Below, piece after piece: positions 50,852-59,096 of a stretch of 64,000 nt of DNA. The stretch covers positions 7,473,001-7,537,000 of the forward strand of contig NZ_CP149798.1 in the NCBI RefSeq assembly GCF_037940415.1, written 5' to 3'. Source of the DNA: Streptomyces sp. f51. Its GTDB lineage: Bacteria; Actinomycetota; Actinomycetes; Streptomycetales; Streptomycetaceae. The notes below the pieces were generated by a model. That model did no database searches. It was not told the origin of the DNA and saw only the letters and a list, made by a program, of their open reading frames with translations. Positions within the stretch are counted from its first letter, which is position 1. Each line of letters opens with the position of its first letter. The position numbers and the translations under genes were made by a program.

Positions 50852-51513
50852 TCGGGAGCTTCCGTCGCGCCGCCGGAGCCGGTGGTGGCGTCGCTGCTGC
50901 CGCTGCCGCTGTACAGGGACAGATCCAGTTCCGCGATGACCTCGGCCGGAGCCAGTGCCGGCAGCAGACATCGCCACATCGAGGCGATCCGCTCGGGCAG
51001 GTCGGCCCTGGCGGTGGAGATCTGGGACATGATCTGCGTGCCGGTGTAGGCGCCCACCAGGACCCGGGCGAACTCCGCCTCCTGGACGCTCGGCAGGAGC
51101 TGCCCCATCTCGCGGGCCCGCACCAGCTCCTGGCGGAACTGGTCGGCCCACCACTCGTAGATCGCGTAGTCCTGGAGACCGGTGGCCCCCTGCTCCACGG
51201 CGAGCCGTACGCCCGCCCGGAAGAGGATGTTGCGCTGCATCTCGACCGCCAAGTAGCCGGTCATGTCCAGAAGTTGCTGGAGGCCGCCCTTTCCTTCCGG
51301 CAGCCGCAGGTCGGCGGCCTGTTCCAGGATGACCGCGCGGGCCAGTTCCTCCTTGGACTTGAAGTGGAAGTACATGGCTCCGGTCGTGGCGCCGGCCCGG
51401 TCGAGGATCTTGTTGATGCTCGCGCCCTCGTAACCGACTTCGTCAAAGACCTCGGCGGCGGCGCGCACCAGTGTTTCCCGGGTCCTGACCGCACGCTCCT
51501 GCTGACGCGCCAT
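50848..51513 (-). CDS. scbR: Gamma-butyrolactone receptor (ScbR/ArpA family)
   Basis: 221 residues with a strong AGGAGG ribosome binding site. The DNA-binding domain (ETLVRAAAEVFDEVGYEGAS, then INKILDRAGATTGAMYFHFKSKEELARAV in outline) and the ligand domain with conserved Trp (YEWWADQFRQELVRA, IASMWRCLLPALAP) are those of autoregulator receptors. It should repress the divergent afsA gene, itself and distant targets until the butyrolactone binds. The ARE-like site lies 26 bases before its start. The C-terminal tail is Ser/Gly rich. Symbol given by family, not by orthology proof. Confidence 0.92.
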   Translation of the reverse strand: MARQQERAVRTRETLVRAAAEVFDEVGYEGASINKILDRAGATTGAMYFHFKSKEELARAVILEQAADLRLPEGKGGLQQLLDMTGYLAVEMQRNILFRAGVRLAVEQGATGLQDYAIYEWWADQFRQELVRAREMGQLLPSVQEAEFARVLVGAYTGTQIMSQISTARADLPERIASMWRCLLPALAPAEVIAELDLSLYSGSGSSDATTGSGGATEAPE

Positions 51514-51538
51514 CGATTGGCCTCCTGATCCCCTCGAC

Positions 51539-51560
51539 AAACAAAAAGAACGACCTCTAT
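51539..51560. promoter_or_regulatory. Autoregulator-type operator between scbR and afsA
   Basis: Read on the minus strand it is ATAGAG-N2-CG-N2-C-N2-TTTTTGTTT in register with the operon A site (17 of 22 identities). AT-rich and central in the scbR-afsA divergent gap, it is where ARE operators occur in other autoregulator loci. Confidence 0.72.
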
Positions 51561-51635
51561 GTTATTCGAGTCGGGCCCGAGAGACCAAACGGGACCGGCA
51601 TTCCGTCCGTGCTGAACCCAGGGGGAGATTCAGTC

Positions 51636-52820
51636 ATGTCGTCGAACGCTGTTCGGGATCGCGTCAACACCGCTGTCCGCGAAGACGTCAACACCACCGC
51701 CGAAGAGCACGCCGCCGCTGCTCAGGGGCGTGCCGCCACCGCCGTCGGGGAGCGCGCCACCGCTGTCGCCCAAGGACATGCCACCGGCTCGCTCACACCC
51801 GTACCGCAGAGCTACACGCACAAGACCCGCCCGGAGGAGGTGCTGCTCCGCGACTGGGAGCGCACCGGCCCGGACGCCTTCACCGTCACCGCCCAGTGGC
51901 CGCGTGACCACGCCTTCTACCGCACCCGCCACGGCCTGCTCGATCCGATGCTGCTGAGCGAGACGATCCGTCAGACCCTGCCGCTGCTGTCCCACGGCGC
52001 CTACGCCGTACCGCTCGGCCACCAGCTCCTGTGGCAGGACCTCGACTGGCACCTCGTGGACCCTGCCCCGGAGATACCCGCCGGCCCCGAAGCCCCCGCC
52101 ACCGCGCACACGGCTCCCGAGTCCGGCCCGGAAGGACCTGTCGCACTCTCTTCGGACCCTTCGGACACACCGACCGGTCCCCAAGCCCCTGCCGCCCTGT
52201 ACGCGGGCTCGGATCCGGCTCCCGCCCTCGTCGAACTGCGCATCACCTGCCCGAAGGTGACCTACCGCCGTGACCGCGCCGCGGCGATCGCCCTGCGTGT
52301 CGAAGTCCTGCGCGACGGCGCGCCGTTCGCGGTCGCGCACTCCCGCTTCACCATCCAGGACCGCGCCGTGTACGAGCGCCTGCGCGGCCGGTACGCCGAC
52401 ATCGGTGCCGTCCGTGGCCTGCCACTGTCGCCCCCGGCGTCCCCGCGACCGGTGGGCCGGGACGGCTTCGAGGACGTGGTGCTGTCCCCCACCCACACCT
52501 CCGACCGCTGGCAGCTGCGGACGGACACCACCCACCCGATCCTCTTCGACCACCCCGTCGACCACGCCCCCGGCATGCTGCTGCTGGAGGCCGCGCGCCA
52601 GGCGGCCCAGGCCCTGGCTCACCCTGAGGCCACGGTCGCCGTCGGCATGGAGTCGGTCTTCACCCGCTACGCGGAACTCGACGCCCCGTGCTGGATCCTG
52701 GCCGACGCCCTGGCACCCGACTCCCTCGGCCGCCCCCGGGTCCGCGTCACAGCCCGCCAGAACGACCGTGACATCTTCACCTCGACCGTGACCTTGGCCC
52801 CGGTGACCGACGCGCTGTAG
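51636..52820 (+). CDS. AfsA/ScbA-family gamma-butyrolactone synthase (receptor-linked copy)
   Basis: 394 residues, ATG after GGGGGAGATTCAGTC. Both A-factor repeats are present: EEVLLRDWERTGPDAFTVTAQWPRDHAFY, in outline, at about 74-102, and DRWQLRTDTTHPILFDHPVDHAPGMLLLEAARQAAQ in the second half. A Ser/Pro/Ala-rich linker of about 45 residues separates the halves, and the N-terminus is Ala/Glu rich. Both are longer than in typical 300-residue AfsA proteins. Placed divergently from the receptor with an operator between, this is the likely signal synthase of the locus. Confidence 0.92.
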   Translation: MSSNAVRDRVNTAVREDVNTTAEEHAAAAQGRAATAVGERATAVAQGHATGSLTPVPQSYTHKTRPEEVLLRDWERTGPDAFTVTAQWPRDHAFYRTRHGLLDPMLLSETIRQTLPLLSHGAYAVPLGHQLLWQDLDWHLVDPAPEIPAGPEAPATAHTAPESGPEGPVALSSDPSDTPTGPQAPAALYAGSDPAPALVELRITCPKVTYRRDRAAAIALRVEVLRDGAPFAVAHSRFTIQDRAVYERLRGRYADIGAVRGLPLSPPASPRPVGRDGFEDVVLSPTHTSDRWQLRTDTTHPILFDHPVDHAPGMLLLEAARQAAQALAHPEATVAVGMESVFTRYAELDAPCWILADALAPDSLGRPRVRVTARQNDRDIFTSTVTLAPVTDAL

Positions 52821-52954
52821 CCGCGCAGGCTCCCTCCGCCGGGCCAGAACGCCGGCCGCGGTCCTCACGGAGGCTCCGCGGCCGGCGTGTGACCCTGTCC
52901 GCTCCCGGGGGTGTGACACCGTCCGTGAGCGTGCTCGCGGGAAACCCCCGGTGG

Positions 52955-53770
52955 TCAGGTCGCGGTGGGAAGGTAGGGCGCCGCCGCGACCTGGGCCATG
53001 GTCCGAAGGCTGGTGAAGTAGGAGGCGCAGTACTCCTCGTTGATCTGAGGAACGATCTTGTCGAGATCGGCGATGCGGCCCCAGAGGCAGGCGATGCCGG
53101 TGTCGTCGAGTCCGCCCCTCAGCTCCTTCTGCACGAGGCCGGCGACGTCGGCGTCCAGAAGGACCAGATCCACGCCGTCGAAGTCCACGCCGCGGAAGCC
53201 GTCGGGGAACAGCGCGTGCAGGTGGTCCTCCCACAGCCGGGCAAGGCCCCCGTCGGACTGTGCTCCGCCCGCGTCGGCGGCTGTCGCCGCTGGCGTGGAC
53301 GATGGGCGAAGGAGCAGGGAGACGGCATCGAACACGGCACGCACCATCGCGAGGGCCCGGAGCGGGTGGAGGGCGGCACTTGACGCGGAGCCCTGCACCA
53401 GCTTGTCGCGCAGCAGTCGGCTTCGGTCGAGTTCGGCGGCGAGTCCGGCGGTGAAGAGCCCCGCGTCGGTGGCCCGCTCGATGAGGATGTGGAGCGGTTC
53501 GTTCGTGGCCAGACGCTCCGTGAGGACGTGCTCCAGGGCGAACAGGGAATGCGTCACGGAGACGGTGGCGAACTCGTACCGATAGTAGGAGTGCCGGATG
53601 AGCTCGCGTGAGGTTTCCATCGCGCTCATGACGTACATCGACGCGTTGCCGGGCAGGACCAGGTCTCCAACCAGGGCATGCATGTCCGCGTAGTCGAGAA
53701 CGAGGTCGCGGCCGCGCGGGTCCCGTACCGGCAGCAGGAGCGGGTCGGGCGGCGGTGGCAGGGTGTTCAC
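52955..53770 (-). CDS. Hypothetical helical protein
   Basis: About 271 residues from a GTG whose first bases overlap the TGA of the frameshifted transporter (GTGA), which supports both this start and the downstream transporter frame. It is soluble and helical: SMYVMSAMETSRELIRHSYYRYEFATV, then ATDAGLFTAGLAAELDRSRLLRDKLV in outline. I do not recognise the family; the pattern is loosely like HEPN-type proteins, but the R-x4-H motif is not evident. It is likely co-transcribed with the transporter. Confidence 0.65.
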   Translation of the reverse strand: MNTLPPPPDPLLLPVRDPRGRDLVLDYADMHALVGDLVLPGNASMYVMSAMETSRELIRHSYYRYEFATVSVTHSLFALEHVLTERLATNEPLHILIERATDAGLFTAGLAAELDRSRLLRDKLVQGSASSAALHPLRALAMVRAVFDAVSLLLRPSSTPAATAADAGGAQSDGGLARLWEDHLHALFPDGFRGVDFDGVDLVLLDADVAGLVQKELRGGLDDTGIACLWGRIADLDKIVPQINEEYCASYFTSLRTMAQVAAAPYLPTAT

Positions 53771-55058
53771 CGGTGCAGTCTTGTGGGCGGAAGGCCGTCG
53801 GTGCCAGCGGATTTGCTCGCTGGTTGGCCTTCCGCAAGCACAAGGCGCTTGGTGGCCGGTGTGGTTGGACGATCGCGCAGCGTGTGCCGTAGCAGGGCCA
53901 GGCCGGAGAGGAGTGCGACCAGGGTGCACACGCCGGTCCAGCCGAACGCCGTGTAAGCGCGGACGCCCGCCCACGAACCGGCGCTGCCGCCGAGGAACGC
54001 GCAGGTCATGTACGCCGTGTTGAGGCGGGCGCGGGCCTCGGGGCGCAGGGCGAAGATGCGGGCTGGTTGGCCACCTGGCCCGACTGGACGGCCACGTCGA
54101 GCAGCAGCATGCCCGCTCCCAGGCCGACGAGTCCGGCGACCCCGCCCAGAGTTCCGGTGAGCAGCAGGAGGCCGGCCGCGACGGCCGCGGTCATGCAGAC
54201 GGGGCTGACGGCGTCGGGACCGTGCCGGTCGGTGCGCCGGCCCGCGACCGGTGTGGCGAACATGCTGGCCGCCCCCACGAGGGCGATGACACCGACCGCC
54301 TGGGTGCCCAGGTGGTAGCGCGGGCCGGTGACGAACAGGGCGAGCGCGGTCCAGGCCGCGCTGAACGCGGCGAAGACGAGCGCCTGGTACTGGCAGGAGC
54401 GCCGCAACAGCGGCTCGGCGCGCAGCATATGGACGCAGGACGCGAGCAGTTTCACGTACGGCTGCCTGGTGCTCGGTGCGGTACGGGGAAGCGCCGCGGC
54501 CATCACGAGGGCGAGCACGAGGGCCAGGGCGGCGGCGACCAGGAAGGGGGCGCGCCAGCCGAGCCACTGGCCGAGTGTGCCGGAGAACGTGCGGGCGAGC
54601 AGAATGCCGCCGATCAGCCCGGAGAGCAGGGTGCCGGTCACGGCGCCGCGCCGTTCCGGGGCGGCCAGACCCGCCGCCATGGGAATGAGGATCTGCGGGA
54701 CCACGGTGGCCAGACCGACCAGTGCGCAGGCGATGGCCAGAACGGGCAGGGAGGGGGCCGTCGCGGCGAGGACGAGTCCCGCGCACGTGAGGAGCAGCAG
54801 CGTGGTGACCAGGCCGCGGTGGCGCAGTCGGTCGCCGAGCGGCACCACCAGGAAGATGCCTGACGCGTAACCGAGTTGGGCGCAGGTGACCACCAGGGCC
54901 GCGGAGGAGGACGTCACGTGCAGGTCGTCGGCGATCAGCGGACTGAGTGCCTGCGGGAAGTAGACGTTGGCCACCGCGATGCCGCAGGCGATGGCTGAGA
55001 GCAGGATCAGCGGCCGGCTCAGGGTCGAAGAAGGCAGGAGGGAAGGACTGTTGGACAT
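53767..55058 (-). pseudogene. MFS exporter with a single-base frameshift
   Basis: From ATG 55058 the frame encodes about 330 residues of a drug-exporter-type MFS protein (IACGIAVANVYFPQALSPLIA, VPLGDRLRHRGLV, GTLLSGLIGGILLARTFSG). It then drifts into a wrong frame near 54064 and stops at 54006. In the +1 frame the family sequence resumes at once (RIFALRPEARARLNTAYMTCAFLGGSAGSWAGV in outline) and continues to 53767. One missing G after AACCAG explains this. The last TGA overlaps the next GTG, so coupling is intact. It is a recent mutation or a sequencing error. Confidence 0.8.
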
Positions 55059-55125
55059 CGCGCACCTCGGCCGTGAAGGGGGCGGATGGAGACTGCGACG
55101 AAGGAAGAGGGCGCACTTCGCCACT

Positions 55126-55173
55126 GGAACCTGTTTAAACGGTTCCAGCAACGTACCAGTTAAACCGGTTCCC
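55126..55173. promoter_or_regulatory. Operator pair between exporter and CGNR regulator
   Basis: GGAACC-TGTTTAAAC-GGTTCC (55126-55146) is a near-palindrome around GTTTAAAC. A second site, ACCAGTTAAACCGGTTCC, follows at 55156-55173. They lie in the 131-base divergent gap and are likely bound by the CGNR protein. Confidence 0.7.
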
Positions 55174-55189
55174 GAGTAGGGTGGCTCTC

Positions 55190-55795
55190 ATGGTGCTCAC
55201 CGCCGAACCGGCCACTCCTCGATTCCGCAGCGGCGCAGGCCGGCTGTGCCTCGACTTCATGCGGACCTTGCGGCTGCGCGGCTCGGGCGACGCCACCGAG
55301 GAGCTGGCCACCGTCCAGGATCTGGCCGACTGGGTCGCCCAGTTGGGGCCCTATCCCGCAGACCTGGCCATCCCCGTTCCACCCACGGCCGTCCTTGTCC
55401 GGGCGCGAGAACTGCGGGAGGCGGTCCATACCCTCCTGACGGCCGCCCGCGGCGACGGCGGAGCGGCCGCCTGCCCCGCGGCCGAGCGCGAGCTGCTGAA
55501 CACCGCCGGCGCCGCAGCGACTCCGGTTCCGCGGCTCGACGGGACGGGCGCGACGGTCTACGGGGCCGAGGACCCTGTCGGCGCGGTACTGGCGGACATC
55601 GCGCGCGATGCCGTCACGCTGGCCACGTCCCCCGCCCTGGCCCAGGTGCGCGCCTGCTCCGGCCCCCATTGCGCGGCCTGGTTCCTGGACACGTCCCGTC
55701 CCGGCAACCGGCGTTGGTGCTCGATGGAGACCTGCGGGAACAAGTCCAAGAAGAGCACTTGGCGCACTAGGCACGCGACCGCGGCCGACGCGTGA
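55190..55795 (+). CDS. CGNR zinc-finger regulator (ABATE domain)
   Basis: 201 residues from ATG (a GTG nine bases earlier is possible). The N-terminal ABATE-like domain includes GRLCLDFMRTLRLRG and LADWVAQLG. The C-terminal zinc finger is complete: CSGPHCAAWFLDTSRPGNRRWC then SMETCGNKSKKSTWRTR, i.e. Cys-x4-Cys, Cys-x4-Cys with the CGN(R/K) signature. Such proteins are stress-responsive regulators commonly divergent from MFS exporters. Expected target: the frameshifted exporter. Confidence 0.9.
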   Translation: MVLTAEPATPRFRSGAGRLCLDFMRTLRLRGSGDATEELATVQDLADWVAQLGPYPADLAIPVPPTAVLVRARELREAVHTLLTAARGDGGAAACPAAERELLNTAGAAATPVPRLDGTGATVYGAEDPVGAVLADIARDAVTLATSPALAQVRACSGPHCAAWFLDTSRPGNRRWCSMETCGNKSKKSTWRTRHATAADA

Positions 55796-55825
55796 TCGTC
55801 CGTCACGGGTGGCCGGGACGGCCTT

Positions 55826-55984
55826 CCCCACCTCGTGCGCGGCCCACCGGTCCTCGAACCCCCCGCTCTCGCGCCGCAGCAGCTCGACCAGTTCCCGGGC
55901 CGCCGCATCGGACCGGCGCACCCATGTGGCTCGCAGATCGGCCACGCGGGCGCGGGTCTCGCGCTCGCGGGTGTCCTCGGCGAA
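55826..55984 (-). pseudogene. XRE/MmyB-type regulator fragment
   Basis: The minus strand encodes VFAEDTRERETRARVADLRATW followed by ELVELLRRESGGFEDRWAAHEVG, in outline the C-terminal ligand-domain end of MmyB-like XRE regulators (…LV-L-x2-S-x2-F-x2-W-A-x-H-x-V). The DNA-binding half is absent. The fragment ends within 31 bases of the CGNR stop codon and abuts a hydrolase fragment on the other strand. Confidence 0.6.
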
Positions 55985-56036
55985 CACCTGGACCTGCTCG
56001 CCCTCCTCGACGTGGTCTCCCCGCACGCCCCGCCGC

Positions 56037-56190
56037 CGGATCGGCCTCTCCCTGGGCACCGCCACCCTGCTCCACGCCGCCGTCCTGGTTCCCCATCGCT
56101 TCGACCGGCTCGTGCTCACGGCACCTCCCACGGCGTGGGAGACCCGGCCCCAGCAGGCCACCGCCTACACCCAGCTCGCCGACCTGGGGA
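56037..56190 (+). pseudogene. Alpha/beta hydrolase fragment
   Basis: The plus strand encodes RIGLSLGTATLLHAA, then VPHRFDRLVLTAPPTAWETR and a QATAYTQLADL end, the nucleophile-elbow region of an alpha/beta hydrolase (Ser in G-L-S-L-G). Both ends are missing. MmyB-type regulators are commonly divergent from such enzymes. Here both N-terminal halves and the shared promoter are gone, as if removed by one deletion. The AT-richer secreted-protein gene starts eight bases later. Confidence 0.65.
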
Positions 56191-56197
56191 ATTTCAC

Positions 56198-56851
56198 GTG
56201 GACATCGAATTACGGCGCGCTGCGCTCAGTGCTACGACCACTGCACTGCTTATCTGGTGCGGGAGCGTGGGCACAGCTGCTGCTGAAGATGTACCGACCG
56301 ACGCATCTGTCGTGTCAGACGCGACGGCCATCTCCGCTGACCAAACGACAGACATCAACGACAGGGGGGGATGGGAGGATGACAACGATCAGCCGCTAGG
56401 TGTGGTTGGCCCCTCGGCGTGTGACATGCCATCGACGTGGTACACCATCACGTCAAAGACGGCATACCACATACCTTCCTGGTGGAATGGGACCAAATTC
56501 AAGGATGGGCCGGGCGGCACTATAGCCGTCTCGGTGACCAAGAGTGGGACTATTTCCGCTGAAATCACGGGTACCATCGAGTGGTCGAGCAACGCGATCA
56601 TCGCGAAAGCCAAGGCCCAGGTCAGCGTCAAGGTAGGTGGCAGCGTGACCATTACCACCGGCCACAACTACTCCCACGACATCAGAGCAAACAAGTACGG
56701 CCACTTGCAGTACGGTTCGTGGGGCTACAAGTTGACCTGGAAGAAGTACCGATCGACTGGCGGCGGTTGCGGCGCTGTCGAGCTCGGCCATGGTACGGCG
56801 ACGGTGCCCACGTCCGAGACTGGCTGGAAGTACTGGGAAACCTCGTCATGA
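56198..56851 (+). CDS. Secreted protein of unknown function, AT-richer than neighbours
   Basis: 217 residues from a GTG after GGGGAATTTCAC. The signal peptide (L-R-R-A-A-L-S-A-T-T-T-A-L-L-I-W-C-G) is cleaved near GTAAAED. The mature protein is beta-strand rich and full of Thr/Ser/Lys/Gly (TIAVSVTKSGTISAEITGTIEW, VSVKVGGSVTITTGHNYSHD in outline), with two Cys. Such alternating amphipathic strands occur in pore-forming and adhesin-like proteins, but I cannot name a family. GC content and codon use are visibly lower than in surrounding genes, a sign of transfer. It overlaps the next gene by ATGA. Confidence 0.75.
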   Translation: MDIELRRAALSATTTALLIWCGSVGTAAAEDVPTDASVVSDATAISADQTTDINDRGGWEDDNDQPLGVVGPSACDMPSTWYTITSKTAYHIPSWWNGTKFKDGPGGTIAVSVTKSGTISAEITGTIEWSSNAIIAKAKAQVSVKVGGSVTITTGHNYSHDIRANKYGHLQYGSWGYKLTWKKYRSTGGGCGAVELGHGTATVPTSETGWKYWETSS

Positions 56852-57333
56852 CCTTTGTGAGCCTGCGAGCCCGGTTCATCGGATGCGCCGTGATGGCGTC
56901 GACGTTCCTCCTCACCTCGTGCACGTCTGCGGGTGACCACGGCAAGGCTGCCGACTCGCCGCCTCCTGTGTCCCGCACCTCTCACGCGTCCACCGGGCCG
57001 TCAGAGGCAAAGCTGATCAGGCAGGCTCAAGCGGCCCTTGCTTCAGTCGGCCGCGGAACGCTGGTGGAGGCAGGATCGGAGCGTGTGACCGATGGCATCC
57101 ACACTGAACCCACGCTGACCGAGGGGAAGTCCTACAGACTGAACCTGATATGTGTCGGTACCGGAAGCGCGCGAGTGAAGTTCACGCCAACCGTCAGCGC
57201 TGCGAAAACCATGGTGCCGTGTGATGCGTCGGTGGTGCAGCAGCGCATTACTGCGCCCAAGTCGATTCGCATCGACGTTGATGGGGTCAAAGGCGCCACT
57301 GGCGTGATCGCTTGGCAGATCGACGTCGTCTGA
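56848..57333 (+). CDS. Lipoprotein coupled to the secreted unknown protein
   Basis: 161 residues, ATGA overlap with the preceding stop. A lipoprotein signal peptide (FIGCAVMASTFLLTSCTS) places Cys about residue 25 at the membrane. The mature domain has two further Cys (LNLICVG and VPCDAS), probably a disulfide, and ends in a beta-rich segment (KSIRIDVDGVKGATGVIAWQI). Codon use is AT-richer than that of the flanking genes, like its partner. The pair probably moved together; one may be a secreted effector and the other its membrane-anchored partner. Confidence 0.75.
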   Translation: MTFVSLRARFIGCAVMASTFLLTSCTSAGDHGKAADSPPPVSRTSHASTGPSEAKLIRQAQAALASVGRGTLVEAGSERVTDGIHTEPTLTEGKSYRLNLICVGTGSARVKFTPTVSAAKTMVPCDASVVQQRITAPKSIRIDVDGVKGATGVIAWQIDVV

Positions 57334-57593
57334 TCACGGCACACAGCGAGCTGCCCCAGCGTGATCTCTGGGGCGCTCAGATCTGCTGGCTGCATCAGAT
57401 GATTGAGGATGAGCTTTCAGCCGTACGAGCCAGAGGGCCCGTCCCGTCCGGTGCGGGTTTCTCTGGCTCGTCCCGGTTGAGCAGCCCTGGCTCGACCCAC
57501 GGCGGGGCGGCTCCCATTCGCCCCGGCGGGACCTCCCGCTCTCCGGCGGGGCCGCCCTGGCTCGTCCCCGCCGCGCCGCCCGAGAATGAAAGC

Positions 57594-58139
57594 ATGCCGG
57601 AAGACGCGAGCGGAATCACTCTGAGCAAGCAAGACCTCCGCGAGGTCACCGCGTTCGCCGCGACGTGCGCGCAAGTGGTGCTCGCGCTGTTCGAGGCGGA
57701 ACGCCCGGACGATCCGCGGCCCCGGGACGCCATCGGCGCCGCGTGGGACTTCGCCCGGGGCGGTGAGCGGGGGAAACGGCTGCGGGACACCGCGTGGGCG
57801 GCCCTCAAGGCGGCCGGCAGCGCGGAGACCGCGGCCGCGCGCGAGGCGGCCCGGGCGGCGATGTCCGCGGCAGGTGCCGCATATCTGCACCCGCTGGCCC
57901 AGGCCACCCAGGTCAAACACATCCTCGGAGCGGCCGCCCACGCGGCCAGAGCGGCCGAACTCGCCGGCGGTGACGACCCGGACACCGGCACCGAAAGCAT
58001 CGGGCAGGCCGCGAGCCGCGCGACCCTCGCCGTAGTGGAGGTACTCGAACGCTACCCGGAGGCACCGCAGAGCGGCGGTCGGGTGGGCGAACTGATGCGC
58101 CTGCTGGACGCGCGACTTCGCCGCACCACTTCTGCCTGA
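57594..58139 (+). CDS. Imm5-like putative immunity protein
   Basis: 181 residues from M-P-E-D-A-S-G. It is all-helical and Ala rich: CAQVVLALFEAERPDDPRPRDAIGAAWDFARG in outline, then repeated AAREAARAAMSAAGAAY and ILGAAAHAARAAELAGG. This matches the Imm-5-like family, found as immunity proteins of polymorphic toxins but also as orphans in Streptomyces. No toxin with a recognisable nuclease or deaminase domain is adjacent. The upstream GC-rich linker (57430-57590) is in frame but has no start context. Confidence 0.7.
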   Translation: MPEDASGITLSKQDLREVTAFAATCAQVVLALFEAERPDDPRPRDAIGAAWDFARGGERGKRLRDTAWAALKAAGSAETAAAREAARAAMSAAGAAYLHPLAQATQVKHILGAAAHAARAAELAGGDDPDTGTESIGQAASRATLAVVEVLERYPEAPQSGGRVGELMRLLDARLRRTTSA

Positions 58140-59096
58140 ACAGCCGTCAGTATTCGGACACAGCAGCCTTGACCGGAAATGCACGGAGCCGGACCGATCC
58201 CATCCGATCCCATCCGGCACTGAACGGCGAACCAGGACTTTCTCTCCAGCAATCGACTGTTTCCGGTCAATCTCCCGATGCCGCCGCACCATAGGGCAAG
58301 CCTTAACAGTCCAACAGCTCCAGACGCTCACGCAATCCGTCCGTTCCGAGCCCGCTCTACGGCAAGGTGCGCGCCCCGTCCGGTTCGTGTGTGTCGATTC
58401 CATGGCGCCATGGGCCCTTTTTTGCCACGCGTTGACAGAAGGGTGCCGACTGGCGCAGGGTCGTGATCGCGCCGCCGTCTGTCGTGACGTCGGCATGAAC
58501 GGGGGATGGGGTTCCGTGGTGTCTGACCAAGCTGACGAGAATTACTCGACCGTCGAAACGGGGCGTGCCCTTCGCCTTTCGGGCAATGGCGCTTGGAGCC
58601 ACGCCCTGCCGTCCGCCCGCGGGACCGGCTGACTCCACTGCGAGCGAATCCTTTCGGACCGTCGGCCGAGGACGTCCGAGGCATCTGACGGCGGCACGAC
58701 CGAAGATGCCTTTCCCGGTGCGTTCGCACGCATTCCGTCGGCACGCCCCGGACCACCGGACCATGCCGTCCGACGCTTTTCAGACGGTCTGGATCCCTGC
58801 GCGCTGGAATCGCGATGCATTCGAACGCGGCTGCACGAAAACGGCGTTGGAACCGAAGCCGAGACCGAAGCCACTCCCGCGCCGAATGCACTCCAGCGCC
58901 GAATGCACTCCCGCACCGAAGCCCGAACCGGTTCAGCGGATGACGTGAACCGGTGAAATCCGGCCGTCATCTGCGGCGGGCCCAGTCGCCGGCGAGCGCG
59001 GAATCCGGTCCGTGCCCGATTCCCTCGCCCCCTGAATCCGCCGCCCCGCAATCCGCCAATCCGTGACCCTTGATCCTTGAAGGAGCATGACCCCCC
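58140..59096. other. Long intergenic region upstream of the cell-wall gene set
   Basis: No credible gene in 957 bases. It holds a 14-base palindrome CCATGGC-GCCATGG at 58400-58413 and a TTGACA hexamer at 58432-58437 as a possible -35. Short GCCGAATGCACTCC direct repeats lie near 58882-58910. An AAGGAG ribosome binding site lies just before the next gene. A long regulated leader is likely. Confidence 0.55.
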
